Source: Streptomyces viridochromogenes (GTDB taxonomy: Bacteria > Actinomycetota > Actinomycetes > Streptomycetales > Streptomycetaceae). Taken from it: a stretch of 64,000 bases of DNA. Location: NCBI RefSeq assembly GCF_001270495.1, contig NZ_LGUR01000215.1, positions 6,701-70,700 on the forward strand, in the 5' to 3' direction. Each line of letters begins with the position of its first letter. Positions within the stretch are counted from its first letter, which is position 1. The notes beneath the pieces were generated by a model, which was given only the letters and a program-made list of their open reading frames with translations, was not told where the DNA came from and searched no databases. A program made the position numbers and the translations under genes. Of this stretch, positions 1-8,515 are shown in pieces.

Positions 1-161
1 CGGGCGGCGGACGCGCCGGCTCCGACGGCGAGCGAGGTACCGACGAGTGCGCCGGCCGCGCAGACCGCGACGTACGCGGTGACGCGGTTGCCGGTCGGCC
101 GCAGTGTCGTCCTGGCAGCCGTGAGCAGTGCCGCCGCGTAACGCCGTCGGAAGTCCGACAT
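1..161 (-). CDS. N-terminus of a membrane or secreted protein (runs off the left edge)
   Basis: Partial gene read leftward from an ATG at 161; the rest lies outside the window. The visible protein starts MSDFRRRYAAALL, continues with a basic stretch, then a hydrophobic segment at about residues 30-50 (AYVAVCAAGALVGTSLAVGA). That pattern fits a signal anchor or transmembrane helix. A strong ribosome binding site (AAGGGGGG) lies just upstream. It follows the lipoprotein gene at 226-1209 by about 64 bases on the same strand, so the two are probably co-transcribed. The family cannot be named from about 53 residues. Confidence 0.6.
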   Translation of the reverse strand, partial: MSDFRRRYAAALLTAARTTLRPTGNRVTAYVAVCAAGALVGTSLAVGAGASAA

Positions 162-225
162 CACTCGCCCCCCTTGAGACGCACAACTGCTCCGAGGTTC
201 AGGTTAGTTGGCGACCACAAGGGTG

Positions 226-1209
226 TCAGCGAGGAGGCGGGGCCGACCAGGCGGCTCGCCGGAGCGCCTGCTGCCTGAGCTGCCACACTCCCTCCAGCCG
301 CGACAGCGTCGTTTCGGGCTGCTGCCGCAGGAAGGCCGCCCGCCTCGCCGCGAGCGTGGCGCGCAGCCCGCTCTCGCCGTCGCAGCGCCGGTCCGCCGTG
401 GCGGCCGCGCGCTGCTCGCGGTCGAGGGAGGCGGCGTCCGTTCCCCGGTCGGCCTGGTGCTGGAGCGACTGGATCAGGGCCGTAGGGCTCTGCGCCCGGT
501 GCCCCTGCCCGGCCATGCAGCGCTGCCATCGGCCGAGCGCCGCCTTGTAGTGCCGGTCGTGGGCCAGGTAGCCGGCGAAGAGCAGGTTCACGTCCTGTGG
601 CACGAGGATGTCCTCGAACGCGGCGCGCACACTGCCGTAGAGCCGTTCCTGTGTCCGGGCCGAGCAGCCGCCGGTGGCGTGGGCCCCTTTGTCGCCACTG
701 GGCAGCGTCAGGGCGGCCTGTTGATCGGGCCGTCCGCTGAGGGCGGTGACGTAGCGGGCCCGTTCGGCGGGGGGAAGGGACTGCACGTACCGGTCCTGCG
801 CGGGTGCGTCCTGTGGTCCCTCGCCCGCCGTCGGGAGCACCCCGTAGCCCGCTGGTGATCCGGTTCCGAGCACGTCGGCCGTGGTGATCCCGGCCGACGG
901 CTCAGGGCCGGCGCGCGTGATCAGGTAGCGCAGGCCCAGCTTGCGCATGCACCGCTGGTCCAGCGCCTGTTGGGCGTTGAAGAGCCGCCAACGCCGGCGC
1001 AGCGCGGTGGCATCGCTGGTGAGGACGGCCGCCGCGCGCTGAAGTGTCCGCGCCGAGGGCGCCGGGGGTGCCGAGGGCACCGCGGGGCCCGGCGGGGAAG
1101 CCGGGCCCGCGGCGCATCCGGCGACGCAGATCAGGACTGCGGCCCACGCGAACACGGAGAGAGCAATTGCCGTCCTACGGGCGGTCATCGGTCGCGAAGG
1201 GTGGTTCAT
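226..1209 (-). CDS. Putative lipoprotein, function unknown
   Basis: A 327-residue protein with a type II signal peptide: a basic start, a hydrophobic run at about 13-29, then the lipobox V-A-G-C with the lipidated cysteine at residue 32 (or 25 if the ATG at residue 8 is used). A Pro/Ala-rich linker follows. The mature part is Arg- and Gln-rich and probably largely helical, with Cys at two QRCM-type sites (DQRCMRKLG and WQRCMAGQG). It should be anchored to the outer face of the membrane. It lies upstream of the partial membrane protein at 1-161, so the pair may act together. I do not recognise a named family. Confidence 0.75.
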   Translation of the reverse strand: MNHPSRPMTARRTAIALSVFAWAAVLICVAGCAAGPASPPGPAVPSAPPAPSARTLQRAAAVLTSDATALRRRWRLFNAQQALDQRCMRKLGLRYLITRAGPEPSAGITTADVLGTGSPAGYGVLPTAGEGPQDAPAQDRYVQSLPPAERARYVTALSGRPDQQAALTLPSGDKGAHATGGCSARTQERLYGSVRAAFEDILVPQDVNLLFAGYLAHDRHYKAALGRWQRCMAGQGHRAQSPTALIQSLQHQADRGTDAASLDREQRAAATADRRCDGESGLRATLAARRAAFLRQQPETTLSRLEGVWQLRQQALRRAAWSAPPPR

Positions 1210-1248
1210 GATCAGCCTGCCAGTCGTCCGATCGCCGGGTGGGGAGGG

Positions 1249-1737
1249 TCAGGTGCAGGCCATCCACTTGTTGCTGCTGACCTTGTCGTTGATGTTCGTC
1301 GAGGTGCCGTCCCAGTACACGCGGGTGAAGGTGCTGCCCTTCCAGCCCTTCGGGAGGCACTTCGAACCGCCCTTGTGGTTCACGTCCTCGTAGACGCGGA
1401 CGCCCAGGCCGCTCGTGCCGTTGTTGTAGCCCGAGGAGGCGCAGTCGCTCCAGTTGCCCGTCTTCGTGCACTTGGGCTGGGAGTAGGGCGTCCAACTGTT
1501 GTTGCTGTGCTCGAACGTGCCCATGGGGCCGCCGTAGTCCGCGTCGACCCAGACGCAGAGGTGGGCGCCCGGGCAGTCGTTCACGCCCATCGGCGACACA
1601 GCGGCCGAGTCGCCCTGGGCGGCGGCCCGCGGCGCGGAGTACCACTCGGGGTTCGCCTGCGCGGTGCCGGTCAGGCCGGTCAGGCTCAGGGCTGTGAGCC
1701 CCACGGTCGCCAGCGCGGTGGCGATCTTGCTCCTCAT
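1249..1737 (-). CDS. Secreted peptidase inhibitor family I36 protein
   Basis: A 162-residue secreted protein. The start is the ATG at 1737, preceded by AAGGGGA; the open frame extends further upstream but this start gives a clean signal peptide (cleavage after about residue 28, TAQA). The mature part has the pattern CPGAHLCVWVDADYGG, then several Cys, Gly and Trp residues. This matches the small beta/gamma-crystallin-like I36 inhibitor family whose prototype is the Streptomyces metalloproteinase inhibitor SMPI. In the family, members inhibit extracellular metalloproteases; which protease is targeted here is unknown. It is probably monocistronic and divergent from the HTH membrane protein at 2009. 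Confidence 0.8.
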   Translation of the reverse strand: MRSKIATALATVGLTALSLTGLTGTAQANPEWYSAPRAAAQGDSAAVSPMGVNDCPGAHLCVWVDADYGGPMGTFEHSNNSWTPYSQPKCTKTGNWSDCASSGYNNGTSGLGVRVYEDVNHKGGSKCLPKGWKGSTFTRVYWDGTSTNINDKVSSNKWMACT

Positions 1738-2008
1738 GAATGTTTCCCCTTGGTCGTGTTGACGTGCTGGTCGTGGCTGCGGGCGGTGGCGAGGGAGGCC
1801 CACGGCTGTCTGCCTGGAGCCCCTGGCCCGTTGCCCGAGCCAGGCCGACGCTGGCAGCGCGCTCCGGCGCCTGGCAACGCATCGCGGCCCGGTGGGATGC
1901 TGGGACGCCGAAGCGCGTGGTGACCTCGCATTTCGGTGGGCCCGCTGGGACACCGATGGGACAGAGGGACGGCGCGGTACGACGGTGGGCGCCGACAGGG
2001 AAGGCCGC

Positions 2009-3526
2009 ATGGGATCGCAGCCCGTGGAGTTCGAGGAGTTCGCGGCCTGTCTGCGGGCGCTCAAGGAACGGGCGGACCTCAGTTACGGGGCGCTGGCCCG
2101 GAAGACCCGGATCAGCAGCTCCAGCCTGCACCGGTACTGCTCCGGCTCGTACGTCCCCCAGGACTACGGATCGGCACACCGCTTCGCCACGGCCTGCGGG
2201 GCGTCGCCGGAGGAACTGCGCCGATTACACCGGCTCTGGGCGTTGGCGGACGCGGCCCGGGAGCCCGAGCGGAGCGGGGATGACGCGGGCTCGGGGGAGG
2301 ACCCAGCTCCGGGTAAGGACCCGGCTCCGGGGGAGGACCAGGCCCAGGGAGAGGCCCCGGCCCCGGACCCGGAGGCTGGACCCGACCCCCGTCCGCCATG
2401 GCACCGCAGGGGGAAGTCCACGGCTCTCGTCGTGATCGCGCTCGTACTGGCGCTGGCGGCCACGGCATGGGGAATCGCGGCAGTGACCGGGACCGGAACC
2501 GGAACCGGCACAGGCGGCGACGAAGAGGGCCTGCTGTTCTCGGCGGAGTGTGACGAGCCGGTGAGTCTGGGGCAGCGCGGCGCGTGCGTACGGGAGGTGC
2601 AGCGGCTCCTGGCCCGGACCGGGGCCGAGCTGGACGTCGACGGCGATTTCGGCCCGCAGACGCTGCGCCGGGTGACCGCCTTCCAGGTGCTGTCGCGCAT
2701 CGACGCCGACGGAGTGGTCGGCGAGGAGACGAAGAAGGCGCTCTACGCGACGAGGATCCAGCTGGACACCTGGTCGCCCGGGAAGGTGCGGGAACGGGTC
2801 CGCGAGGTGTTCCGCGAAGTGCCCGACCGCGCGGTCGCCTTCGCCGACTGCCAGTCGTTCCTCGATCCGTTCCACATCGTGCCGAACCCCGACGGCACAC
2901 GGAAGTGGGGCGTTTTCCAGATCTCCGACGCCACGCTGCGCGAACTCGGCGGCACACCCCGCGACGCGATGGACCCGGAGTGGAACATTCAGGCCGCCCA
3001 CCGCTTGTGGAGCCGCACGAAGAACTTCGACGCCTGGCCGCGCTGCGACCGCTCGTCCTCCCCCGACGCCGTCGACCCGGCCCTGGTGGAGCCGGTCGAC
3101 GACCGGCCGGCGAAACCGGCACAGGACGCCCCCACGTCCCCGCCGTCCGCGACCACCGTCTGCCCGGCGCCGGGACAGCGGTTCAAGACGCCCTACGACG
3201 ACCGCGTGTACCTGGTCGGCCCCGGCAGCCGTCTCTACTACGTCCCCGACGCGACCATCTACTTCAACCTCTGGGACGACTGGACCGGCGTCGCCGTCGT
3301 CAGCGGCAGCGTCTTCGCGGACTGCGCCTGGGACGAGGCCCGCGAGCTGGCCAACGCCTTCCTGGCCAGGACGAGCGACAGCTCGCGGGCCTACCTCTGG
3401 GACGCCTGGTACGGCTACCGCCCGATCACGAACCGGGCCGTCTTCGACAAGTACGGCTTCTCCGAGACGAAGATCCAGACCCGGCCCTCCCTGTCCCCCG
3501 TCAGCGACGGCACACGGTGGCAGTGA
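2009..3526 (+). CDS. Membrane-anchored HTH protein with peptidoglycan-binding and lysozyme-like domains; contains a TTA codon
   Basis: A 505-residue protein with its start at the ATG at 2009 behind AGGGAAGG. The order is: cytoplasmic XRE-like helix-turn-helix (about 8-80), Pro/Asp-rich linker (85-132), one transmembrane helix (138-160), PG_binding_1 domain (about 181-247), a lysozyme-like domain (about 255-347), and a C-terminal domain with Tyr/Trp-rich motifs (about 385-490). In the lysozyme-like part the usual catalytic Glu position appears to be Gln (CQSF, residues 281-284), so it may bind glycan rather than cut it (inference). Leucine 73 is encoded by TTA (2225-2227), so translation should depend on the bldA tRNA. 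It is convergent with the paralogous HTH protein ending at 3551. Confidence 0.75.
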   Translation: MGSQPVEFEEFAACLRALKERADLSYGALARKTRISSSSLHRYCSGSYVPQDYGSAHRFATACGASPEELRRLHRLWALADAAREPERSGDDAGSGEDPAPGKDPAPGEDQAQGEAPAPDPEAGPDPRPPWHRRGKSTALVVIALVLALAATAWGIAAVTGTGTGTGTGGDEEGLLFSAECDEPVSLGQRGACVREVQRLLARTGAELDVDGDFGPQTLRRVTAFQVLSRIDADGVVGEETKKALYATRIQLDTWSPGKVRERVREVFREVPDRAVAFADCQSFLDPFHIVPNPDGTRKWGVFQISDATLRELGGTPRDAMDPEWNIQAAHRLWSRTKNFDAWPRCDRSSSPDAVDPALVEPVDDRPAKPAQDAPTSPPSATTVCPAPGQRFKTPYDDRVYLVGPGSRLYYVPDATIYFNLWDDWTGVAVVSGSVFADCAWDEARELANAFLARTSDSSRAYLWDAWYGYRPITNRAVFDKYGFSETKIQTRPSLSPVSDGTRWQ

Positions 3527-3550
3527 GGGAAGCCCCGGTTCCTGCCGCGC

Positions 3551-4843
3551 TCAGCCGGGAATGTTGGGCTCGTACTCGTTCCGCCCCCACTCGGACGAGC
3601 CCAGCGGATACTCGTACGTGGGCCGTCCCACGTTCCCGCTGGTCCGGAAGGGCTGGCCGCGGTCGTCGAGGCGTACGGTGCCGTGCTGGTCACCGCTGGA
3701 CCACTCCAGCTCCAGGTACCAGCTCACGTTGTGCGCCCGCGCGTCCGCGAAGACGTAGAAGACCTCGGGATCGGACTCGCTCACCTTGTACGGGAAGTCG
3801 CGCTGACCGGCCTTGGGGGAGAGCGCGGGTCGCCCGGCGTCGAGGTCCACCTTGAATGCCGTGGTGTCCACGCCGCCACCGCATCCGACGCCCATCGCGA
3901 AGTCGTTCCAGGCGAGCGGAGCGCTCTTCTCCACGACCCGCACATGCAGTTCCTCCAGGACGACCGTGGCCTTCCCGGTGCCCTGCACGGTCAGCGCGAG
4001 CATCTGCTGCCCGGCGGCGACCCCGCCGAGCGCGGTGGCCCATCCGCGCGCGTCCTGCTCACTCGGCGGCGGAGGCATCCGCTCGGGATCCCGGTTGACC
4101 AGGTAGTGCTGGCTGCACGGGCCTTCCCACTTGTACGGGTTCACGGCGACGTTGGGCGCACTGGCCCCGTTCTGGGATCCGCCGCCCTGGGCCGCCCCGG
4201 CCCCACTGCTCCGGGAGGCGGAGGCGGGAGCCGTGGGAGTGCCGCTGCGTGAGGCGGACGGCGAGGCCGACTTGCCCTTCGCGTCGGGCGACTTGGAGGA
4301 GCCGGGGCTCGCGTCGGCGGAGCCGGCGGACCGGGAGGCAGCCCCCACGGACTCCTTCCCGCCCTGGTCGTCGTCCCCCTCGCCGGGCGCGAGATTCACC
4401 ACGAGCGCGGCCGACACGAGGACGGCGGCCACCGCGGCCCCGGCGAGAACGGCGGTACGCCGCCGAGCCCAGGGAACCCCCGCCAAGGTCCGCCGCCCAC
4501 TGTCGGAACCGGCCTGGCCCGCTGTTCCCTCGCCCGCTGCTGTTTCGTTCCCCGCCGCCTCGGCCGCCACCTCATCCGCCGCCGCGGCCCCGCCCGCCTT
4601 CTGCCTGCGCCGGTCATCCGCGAGCACCCACCGCCGGTGCAGTTCCACCAGTTCCTCGGGCGTCGCCTTGCACACCCGGGCGAACCGTTCCACGGGCGCG
4701 TAGTCCGTCGGTACGGCGTCCCCGTTGACGTACCGGTGAAGCGTGGACGCACTCGTGTGCAGCCGCTTCCCGAGCACCCCGTAACTGAGCCCGGACCGCT
4801 CCTTCAACTGCCCCAGCAGCTCCGCGAACTCGTCCCCCGCCAC
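3551..4843 (-). CDS. Membrane-anchored helix-turn-helix protein
   Basis: A 430-residue protein starting at GTG 4843 behind GGAGGGAGG. Residues 5-76 form an XRE-like HTH clearly paralogous to the N-terminus of the protein at 2009-3526; both share the patterns LKER.....LSYG, S.LHRY and PEEL..LHR.W.LAD. An Ala/Glu-rich linker follows, then a transmembrane helix at about 129-151, a long low-complexity Ser/Ala/Pro region (about 155-255), and an extracellular beta-rich domain to the C-terminus. It ends only 24 bases from the stop of its convergent paralogue. The design suggests that an outside signal is relayed to a DNA- or protein-binding HTH, but no ligand can be named. Confidence 0.75.
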   Translation of the reverse strand: MAGDEFAELLGQLKERSGLSYGVLGKRLHTSASTLHRYVNGDAVPTDYAPVERFARVCKATPEELVELHRRWVLADDRRRQKAGGAAAADEVAAEAAGNETAAGEGTAGQAGSDSGRRTLAGVPWARRRTAVLAGAAVAAVLVSAALVVNLAPGEGDDDQGGKESVGAASRSAGSADASPGSSKSPDAKGKSASPSASRSGTPTAPASASRSSGAGAAQGGGSQNGASAPNVAVNPYKWEGPCSQHYLVNRDPERMPPPPSEQDARGWATALGGVAAGQQMLALTVQGTGKATVVLEELHVRVVEKSAPLAWNDFAMGVGCGGGVDTTAFKVDLDAGRPALSPKAGQRDFPYKVSESDPEVFYVFADARAHNVSWYLELEWSSGDQHGTVRLDDRGQPFRTSGNVGRPTYEYPLGSSEWGRNEYEPNIPG

Positions 4844-5071
4844 CGTTCCTCCCTCTCCCCGCGTCCCGGACCCCCGTTCCAGGGGTAACGCATTCCCCCA
4901 GGTCAGAGCTATCGCAGGCGTTCCAGCGTCCCGGATGCCCCGGCAGTCGTGGCGGTCGGGACGGAGCACCGCACAAGCTTGAGCCATCCAAGCACGCCGC
5001 TCCCGGCACGCCGCTTCCGGCACCCGGTCGAGCGGCCCATGCCAACACCCGTACCGCACAAGGGGGATCAC

Positions 5072-5806
5072 ATGTCCGCTCACACCCACCGCACCCGCAT
5101 GCTCTTCGCTACCGCCCTCACGGCCGCCACGCTGATGTTGACGGCATGCAACAACGGAGAGGGCGTCAAGGACGAGGGGGCAGCGGCGGGATCGGAGTCC
5201 ACGGCCTCCACCTCGCCCTCGCCCAGGGCGAGTGGAGGAACCTCCACCGGGAAGGGCGGAACCGACTCGGCGGGCTCGGGCGCCGCAGGCTCGACCGGCG
5301 GCACGGCAGGTTCGGACGGCGCAACGGCATCGACGGGCGGGTCGGGTTCCACGGGATCGTCGGGTTCCACGGGCTCCCAGGACCCGGGGCCCACCAGGAC
5401 CCCTTGCTCCCCCGCCTCCACCAGGACGACCGCCACGGAGGTCTCCCGGCCCCTGAACCACCTTCTCCTCACCGTCACCAACACCGGCTCGAAGAACTGC
5501 AACCTCGTCGGCTATCCGGCGGTCCGGTTCGGCGAGGCCCAGTCCGTCCCGCCGGCCTTCGAGGACTCCAAGCCGCAGGCGGTCGTCACGCTGGCCCCCG
5601 GTGAGTCGGGCTATGCGAGCGTCCTTCTCTCGGCCGCCGACGGCAGCGGCTCCAACGGCTACACGGCCAAGTCCCTTGAGGTCTACCTCGACCAGAGTGC
5701 GAGCGCCGCCGCCCGCCCGTCCCTCCCCGCGAAGGGCGTGTACGTCGACGACTCGATCCAGGTCTCCTACTGGCAGTCGACCATGGCCGACGCCCTGGCC
5801 TGGTGA
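5072..5806 (+). CDS. DUF4232 lipoprotein
   Basis: A 244-residue lipoprotein. The start is the ATG at 5072, preceded by AAGGGGGATCAC. A signal peptide ends in the lipobox L-T-A-C (Cys about 26). A long Gly/Ser/Thr linker with repeated GSTGS-type units spans about 30-105. The C-terminal 130 residues match DUF4232 (C-x-TTATEVSRPLNHLLLTVTN, then NTGSKNCNLVGYP and LAPGESGYA), a beta-sandwich domain common in exported actinobacterial proteins. Its function is not known. A strong hairpin terminator follows at 5852-5876. Confidence 0.8.
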   Translation: MSAHTHRTRMLFATALTAATLMLTACNNGEGVKDEGAAAGSESTASTSPSPRASGGTSTGKGGTDSAGSGAAGSTGGTAGSDGATASTGGSGSTGSSGSTGSQDPGPTRTPCSPASTRTTATEVSRPLNHLLLTVTNTGSKNCNLVGYPAVRFGEAQSVPPAFEDSKPQAVVTLAPGESGYASVLLSAADGSGSNGYTAKSLEVYLDQSASAAARPSLPAKGVYVDDSIQVSYWQSTMADALAW

Positions 5807-5851
5807 GCCGGTAGGCGGTAAGACACCGGCAGCATCCTGCCGACAGCAAGC

Positions 5852-5876
5852 AGGCCCAGGTCTCCGACCTGGGCCT
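5852..5876. terminator. Hairpin terminator between convergent genes
   Basis: A 10-bp perfect stem (AGGCCCAGGT paired with ACCTGGGCCT) with a five-base loop lies between the DUF4232 lipoprotein and the L,D-transpeptidase gene. TTCC follows on the plus strand. It probably serves both converging genes. Confidence 0.75.
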
Positions 5877-5914
5877 TCCTGCGAACTCCCGCGAACGCCG
5901 GCGATCTTCCGCGC

Positions 5915-7111
5915 TCAGCGCAGCGCGCTCTTCTGCTGCCACTCGGTCCACGACAGGTTCCACGCGCCGAAGCCGTTCCCGGGTGCGACCACGCCCTTGG
6001 TGTCCTTGCCGGTGATCTCGAACGGGTCGCCCGGCCGTACCTGCCCGTAGAACCAGGCCGCGTTCGCGTCGCTCATCCCTATGCATCCGGAACTGTGGTT
6101 GGCGTTGCCGAAGTAGCGGGCGTTCCACGGGGCGGCGTGCGCGTACATGCCCGACCAGGTCAGCCGCATCGAGTAGTCGACCATCTTGTCGTAGGCGTCG
6201 CCGAGGCCCACCGTCTCGGAGTTCATGTTGATCGTGCCCTCCTTGGCCATGAGGACGGCCGTTCCGCGCCAGGAGCGCTTGTCACCGCCGGGCGTGCCGC
6301 CGGAGACCGGTATGCGCCGGACGGTCTCGCCGTCGCGTACGAGGGTGAGTTGGTGGCGGTCGAGGTCGACCTTGGCGATCTGCCGGGCGCCGATGGTGAA
6401 GGTGGTCTTGTAGTCGCGTACGAACCAGCCGCCGTCCGCGCCCGAGTCGGTGCCGTTCAGTTCGGCGTTCAGCGTGACCTTGGTTCCGGGCTTCCAGTAC
6501 GCCTTGGGCCGCCAGTCCACCCGGTCGCGGCCGGACCAGTCGCGTAGCCAGCCCCAGGAGCCCTCGGTGTCGTTCGAGGTGGTGATCTTGAGCTGCTTCT
6601 CGACCTCGGCCCGGTTCCTGACCGGATGGTCGAAGACCAGGGAGATCGGCTGGGCGACGCCGACGGTGGCGCCGGCGCCCGGTCGCCAGTCGACCTTGTT
6701 GACCTTGTCCGCCTCGGCTGTGGTGAAGGCGGCCTCGGTGCTCTTGGCGGTGCCGCCCTCGGACCGGGTCGCCGCCGTCACCTTGTACGCCGCGCCGGGT
6801 ACGGCCTTGCGGTCGGAGAGCCACGACCGGCCGTCGGCGGCGACCTCGCCGGCGAGCCGCCGGCCCTCGCTGTCGGTGACGGTCACCGAGGTGAGCCTGC
6901 CGCCCGAGGCCGTGACCTTCACGGGCTCGCCCGCCGGGGCCTTCTCTCCGCTGGGCGTGACGGTGACCGTGACCGGGCGGTCGGCGGCGCCCGAAGTGAC
7001 TTCGCCGTCCGGGGTGTTCGGGGAGCCGTTCGACGAACAGGCGGCGAGCGGTGCCAGCAGGGCGGCCACAACAGCGGCCCGGGCATGGGTGAGAACACGT
7101 ATGCGTGACAA
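5915..7111 (-). CDS. L,D-transpeptidase lipoprotein (YkuD catalytic domain, Ig-like domains)
   Basis: A 398-residue lipoprotein. The best start is TTG 7111, five bases after GGAGG; this gives a signal peptide ending in the lipobox L-A-A-C (Cys 25). Two Ig-like regions (about 45-240) precede a YkuD domain with the catalytic motif HSSGCIGMS (His 339, Cys 343). The family forms 3-3 (meso/LL-DAP to DAP) crosslinks in peptidoglycan outside the membrane and is less sensitive to penicillins than D,D-transpeptidases. It is divergent from the FemAB/MurJ operon at 7319, consistent with a wall-remodelling locus. Confidence 0.9.
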   Translation of the reverse strand: MSRIRVLTHARAAVVAALLAPLAACSSNGSPNTPDGEVTSGAADRPVTVTVTPSGEKAPAGEPVKVTASGGRLTSVTVTDSEGRRLAGEVAADGRSWLSDRKAVPGAAYKVTAATRSEGGTAKSTEAAFTTAEADKVNKVDWRPGAGATVGVAQPISLVFDHPVRNRAEVEKQLKITTSNDTEGSWGWLRDWSGRDRVDWRPKAYWKPGTKVTLNAELNGTDSGADGGWFVRDYKTTFTIGARQIAKVDLDRHQLTLVRDGETVRRIPVSGGTPGGDKRSWRGTAVLMAKEGTINMNSETVGLGDAYDKMVDYSMRLTWSGMYAHAAPWNARYFGNANHSSGCIGMSDANAAWFYGQVRPGDPFEITGKDTKGVVAPGNGFGAWNLSWTEWQQKSALR

Positions 7112-7318
7112 CGGGGCCTCCGCAAGGGGCGTAAAGGTGGTGGATGTCGTGACTGTAGAGCCGGAAAACCCGAGGTCAGCCGCTATAGGGCAAGGTGACG
7201 GCGTCTGGTGCGGAACGGTCATGGTCCGGTCACATTCGCCGGACGGAGCGGTCATGGGCCGCTGTGAACCTCCTTTGTGTCCCCGCGACAGGCCCGGGGA
7301 GAAGGAGAGGTCCAGACT

Positions 7319-8515
7319 GTGTCAGCGCTGCTCGTGCCGCCCAGCCGTGTGCCCCGGGCACGGAACGGGGACGTGGTCCTGCGAACCATCCCCGCGGAGA
7401 CCTACCGCGCCTTCCTCGCGTCCCACGCCGGCGCGGCGCTCGGCGCCGGTTTTCTGCAACTCCCCTCCTGGGCCGACGTCAAGGAGGGCTGGCGCGCTCA
7501 ACTGCTCGGCTGGGGAGCGGATCCGGAGGCAGGCGAACTGACGGGCGTGGCCCTGGTGCTGCTGCGGCAGTTCCCCGGCACCCGCAGGTACTTCGCCTAC
7601 CTTCCCGAAGGGCCCGTCGCCGACTGGAGCGACCCGGACGTCGACGGCTGGCTCGGTCCCCTCCTGGAACACCTGCGCCGCGCGGGCGCCTTCGCCGTGC
7701 GCATCGGCCCGTCGCCCGCCTACCGGCGCTGGGACGCCGCCCTGCTCAAGCCGCTCACCGGTCCGGGCCGCCGCCTGGGTGACGTCCTCGCCAGCGAGGT
7801 CGACCCGCTCGGCGCCGCCGTCGCCGAGCGGCTGCGGGCCCGGGGCTGGCGCCGCTGCGGAGGTGACGGCACCGGCGAGGACGGGGACGCCCAGCCCCGG
7901 CACGTCTTCCATGTGCCGCTCGCCGGACGCACCACCGAGGACCTGTGGTCCGGGCTCAACCAGGAGTGGCGGCGCAATGTCCGCCGGGCCCAGAAGGAGG
8001 GCGTGGAAGTGGTGGTGGGCAGTGCGGCCGAACTCCCGGATTTCTACCGGCTGTTGGGCATCACCGAGCGCCGTGACGGGTTCCGGCTCGGCCGCTCGCT
8101 CGCCTACTACGAGCGTCAGTACGCGGCGCTCAACGCCGAGGATCCGGGCCGGATGAAGCTCTACCTCGCCCGGCACCGAGGAGAGATACTCGCCGCCCAC
8201 ACCATGATCACCGTGGGCCGCCGGGCCTGGTACCAGACCGGCGCCTCGGCCGACCACCGCCGCGAGGTCCGCCCCTCCAACGCCCTCCAGTGGCGGATGC
8301 TCCAGGACGCCCACGCCCTCGGCGCCGACGTCTACGACATGCGCGGGGTACCCTCCACTCTCGATCCTGGGGAACGTGCGTACGGACTGCTGCGGTGGAA
8401 GCTCGGCACCGGAGGGCAGGTCGTCGAGACGTTGGGGGAATGGGAGAGACCCTTGGGCGGCAGCGCCAACCACACGCTTTACCGCGCCTTCCAGGCGTAC
8501 CTGAACCGCCGATGA
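7319..8515 (+). CDS. FemAB/FemX-like peptidyltransferase (lipid II interpeptide bridge)
   Basis: A 398-residue protein starting at GTG 7319, about six bases after GGAGAAGGAGAGG. It has the two-lobed GNAT-like Fem fold. Recognisable motifs are TTEDLWSGLNQEWRRNVRRA, then FYRLLGITERRDGF, RMKLYLARHRGEILAAHTMITVG and YDMRGVPSTLDP. In the family, these enzymes add glycine or another amino acid from aminoacyl-tRNA to the lipid II stem peptide at the inner face of the membrane. In Streptomyces, whose bridge is a single Gly, FemX-type paralogues also confer altered bridges. The stop overlaps the murJ start (ATGA), so the two are translationally coupled. Confidence 0.85.
   Translation: MSALLVPPSRVPRARNGDVVLRTIPAETYRAFLASHAGAALGAGFLQLPSWADVKEGWRAQLLGWGADPEAGELTGVALVLLRQFPGTRRYFAYLPEGPVADWSDPDVDGWLGPLLEHLRRAGAFAVRIGPSPAYRRWDAALLKPLTGPGRRLGDVLASEVDPLGAAVAERLRARGWRRCGGDGTGEDGDAQPRHVFHVPLAGRTTEDLWSGLNQEWRRNVRRAQKEGVEVVVGSAAELPDFYRLLGITERRDGFRLGRSLAYYERQYAALNAEDPGRMKLYLARHRGEILAAHTMITVGRRAWYQTGASADHRREVRPSNALQWRMLQDAHALGADVYDMRGVPSTLDPGERAYGLLRWKLGTGGQVVETLGEWERPLGGSANHTLYRAFQAYLNRR

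Noticed and set aside
1740..2435. Long alternative frames overlapping the HTH/peptidoglycan-binding gene and the inhibitor gene
   Set aside because: They are Arg/Pro/Gly-rich shadows of real genes on other frames, without family motifs.
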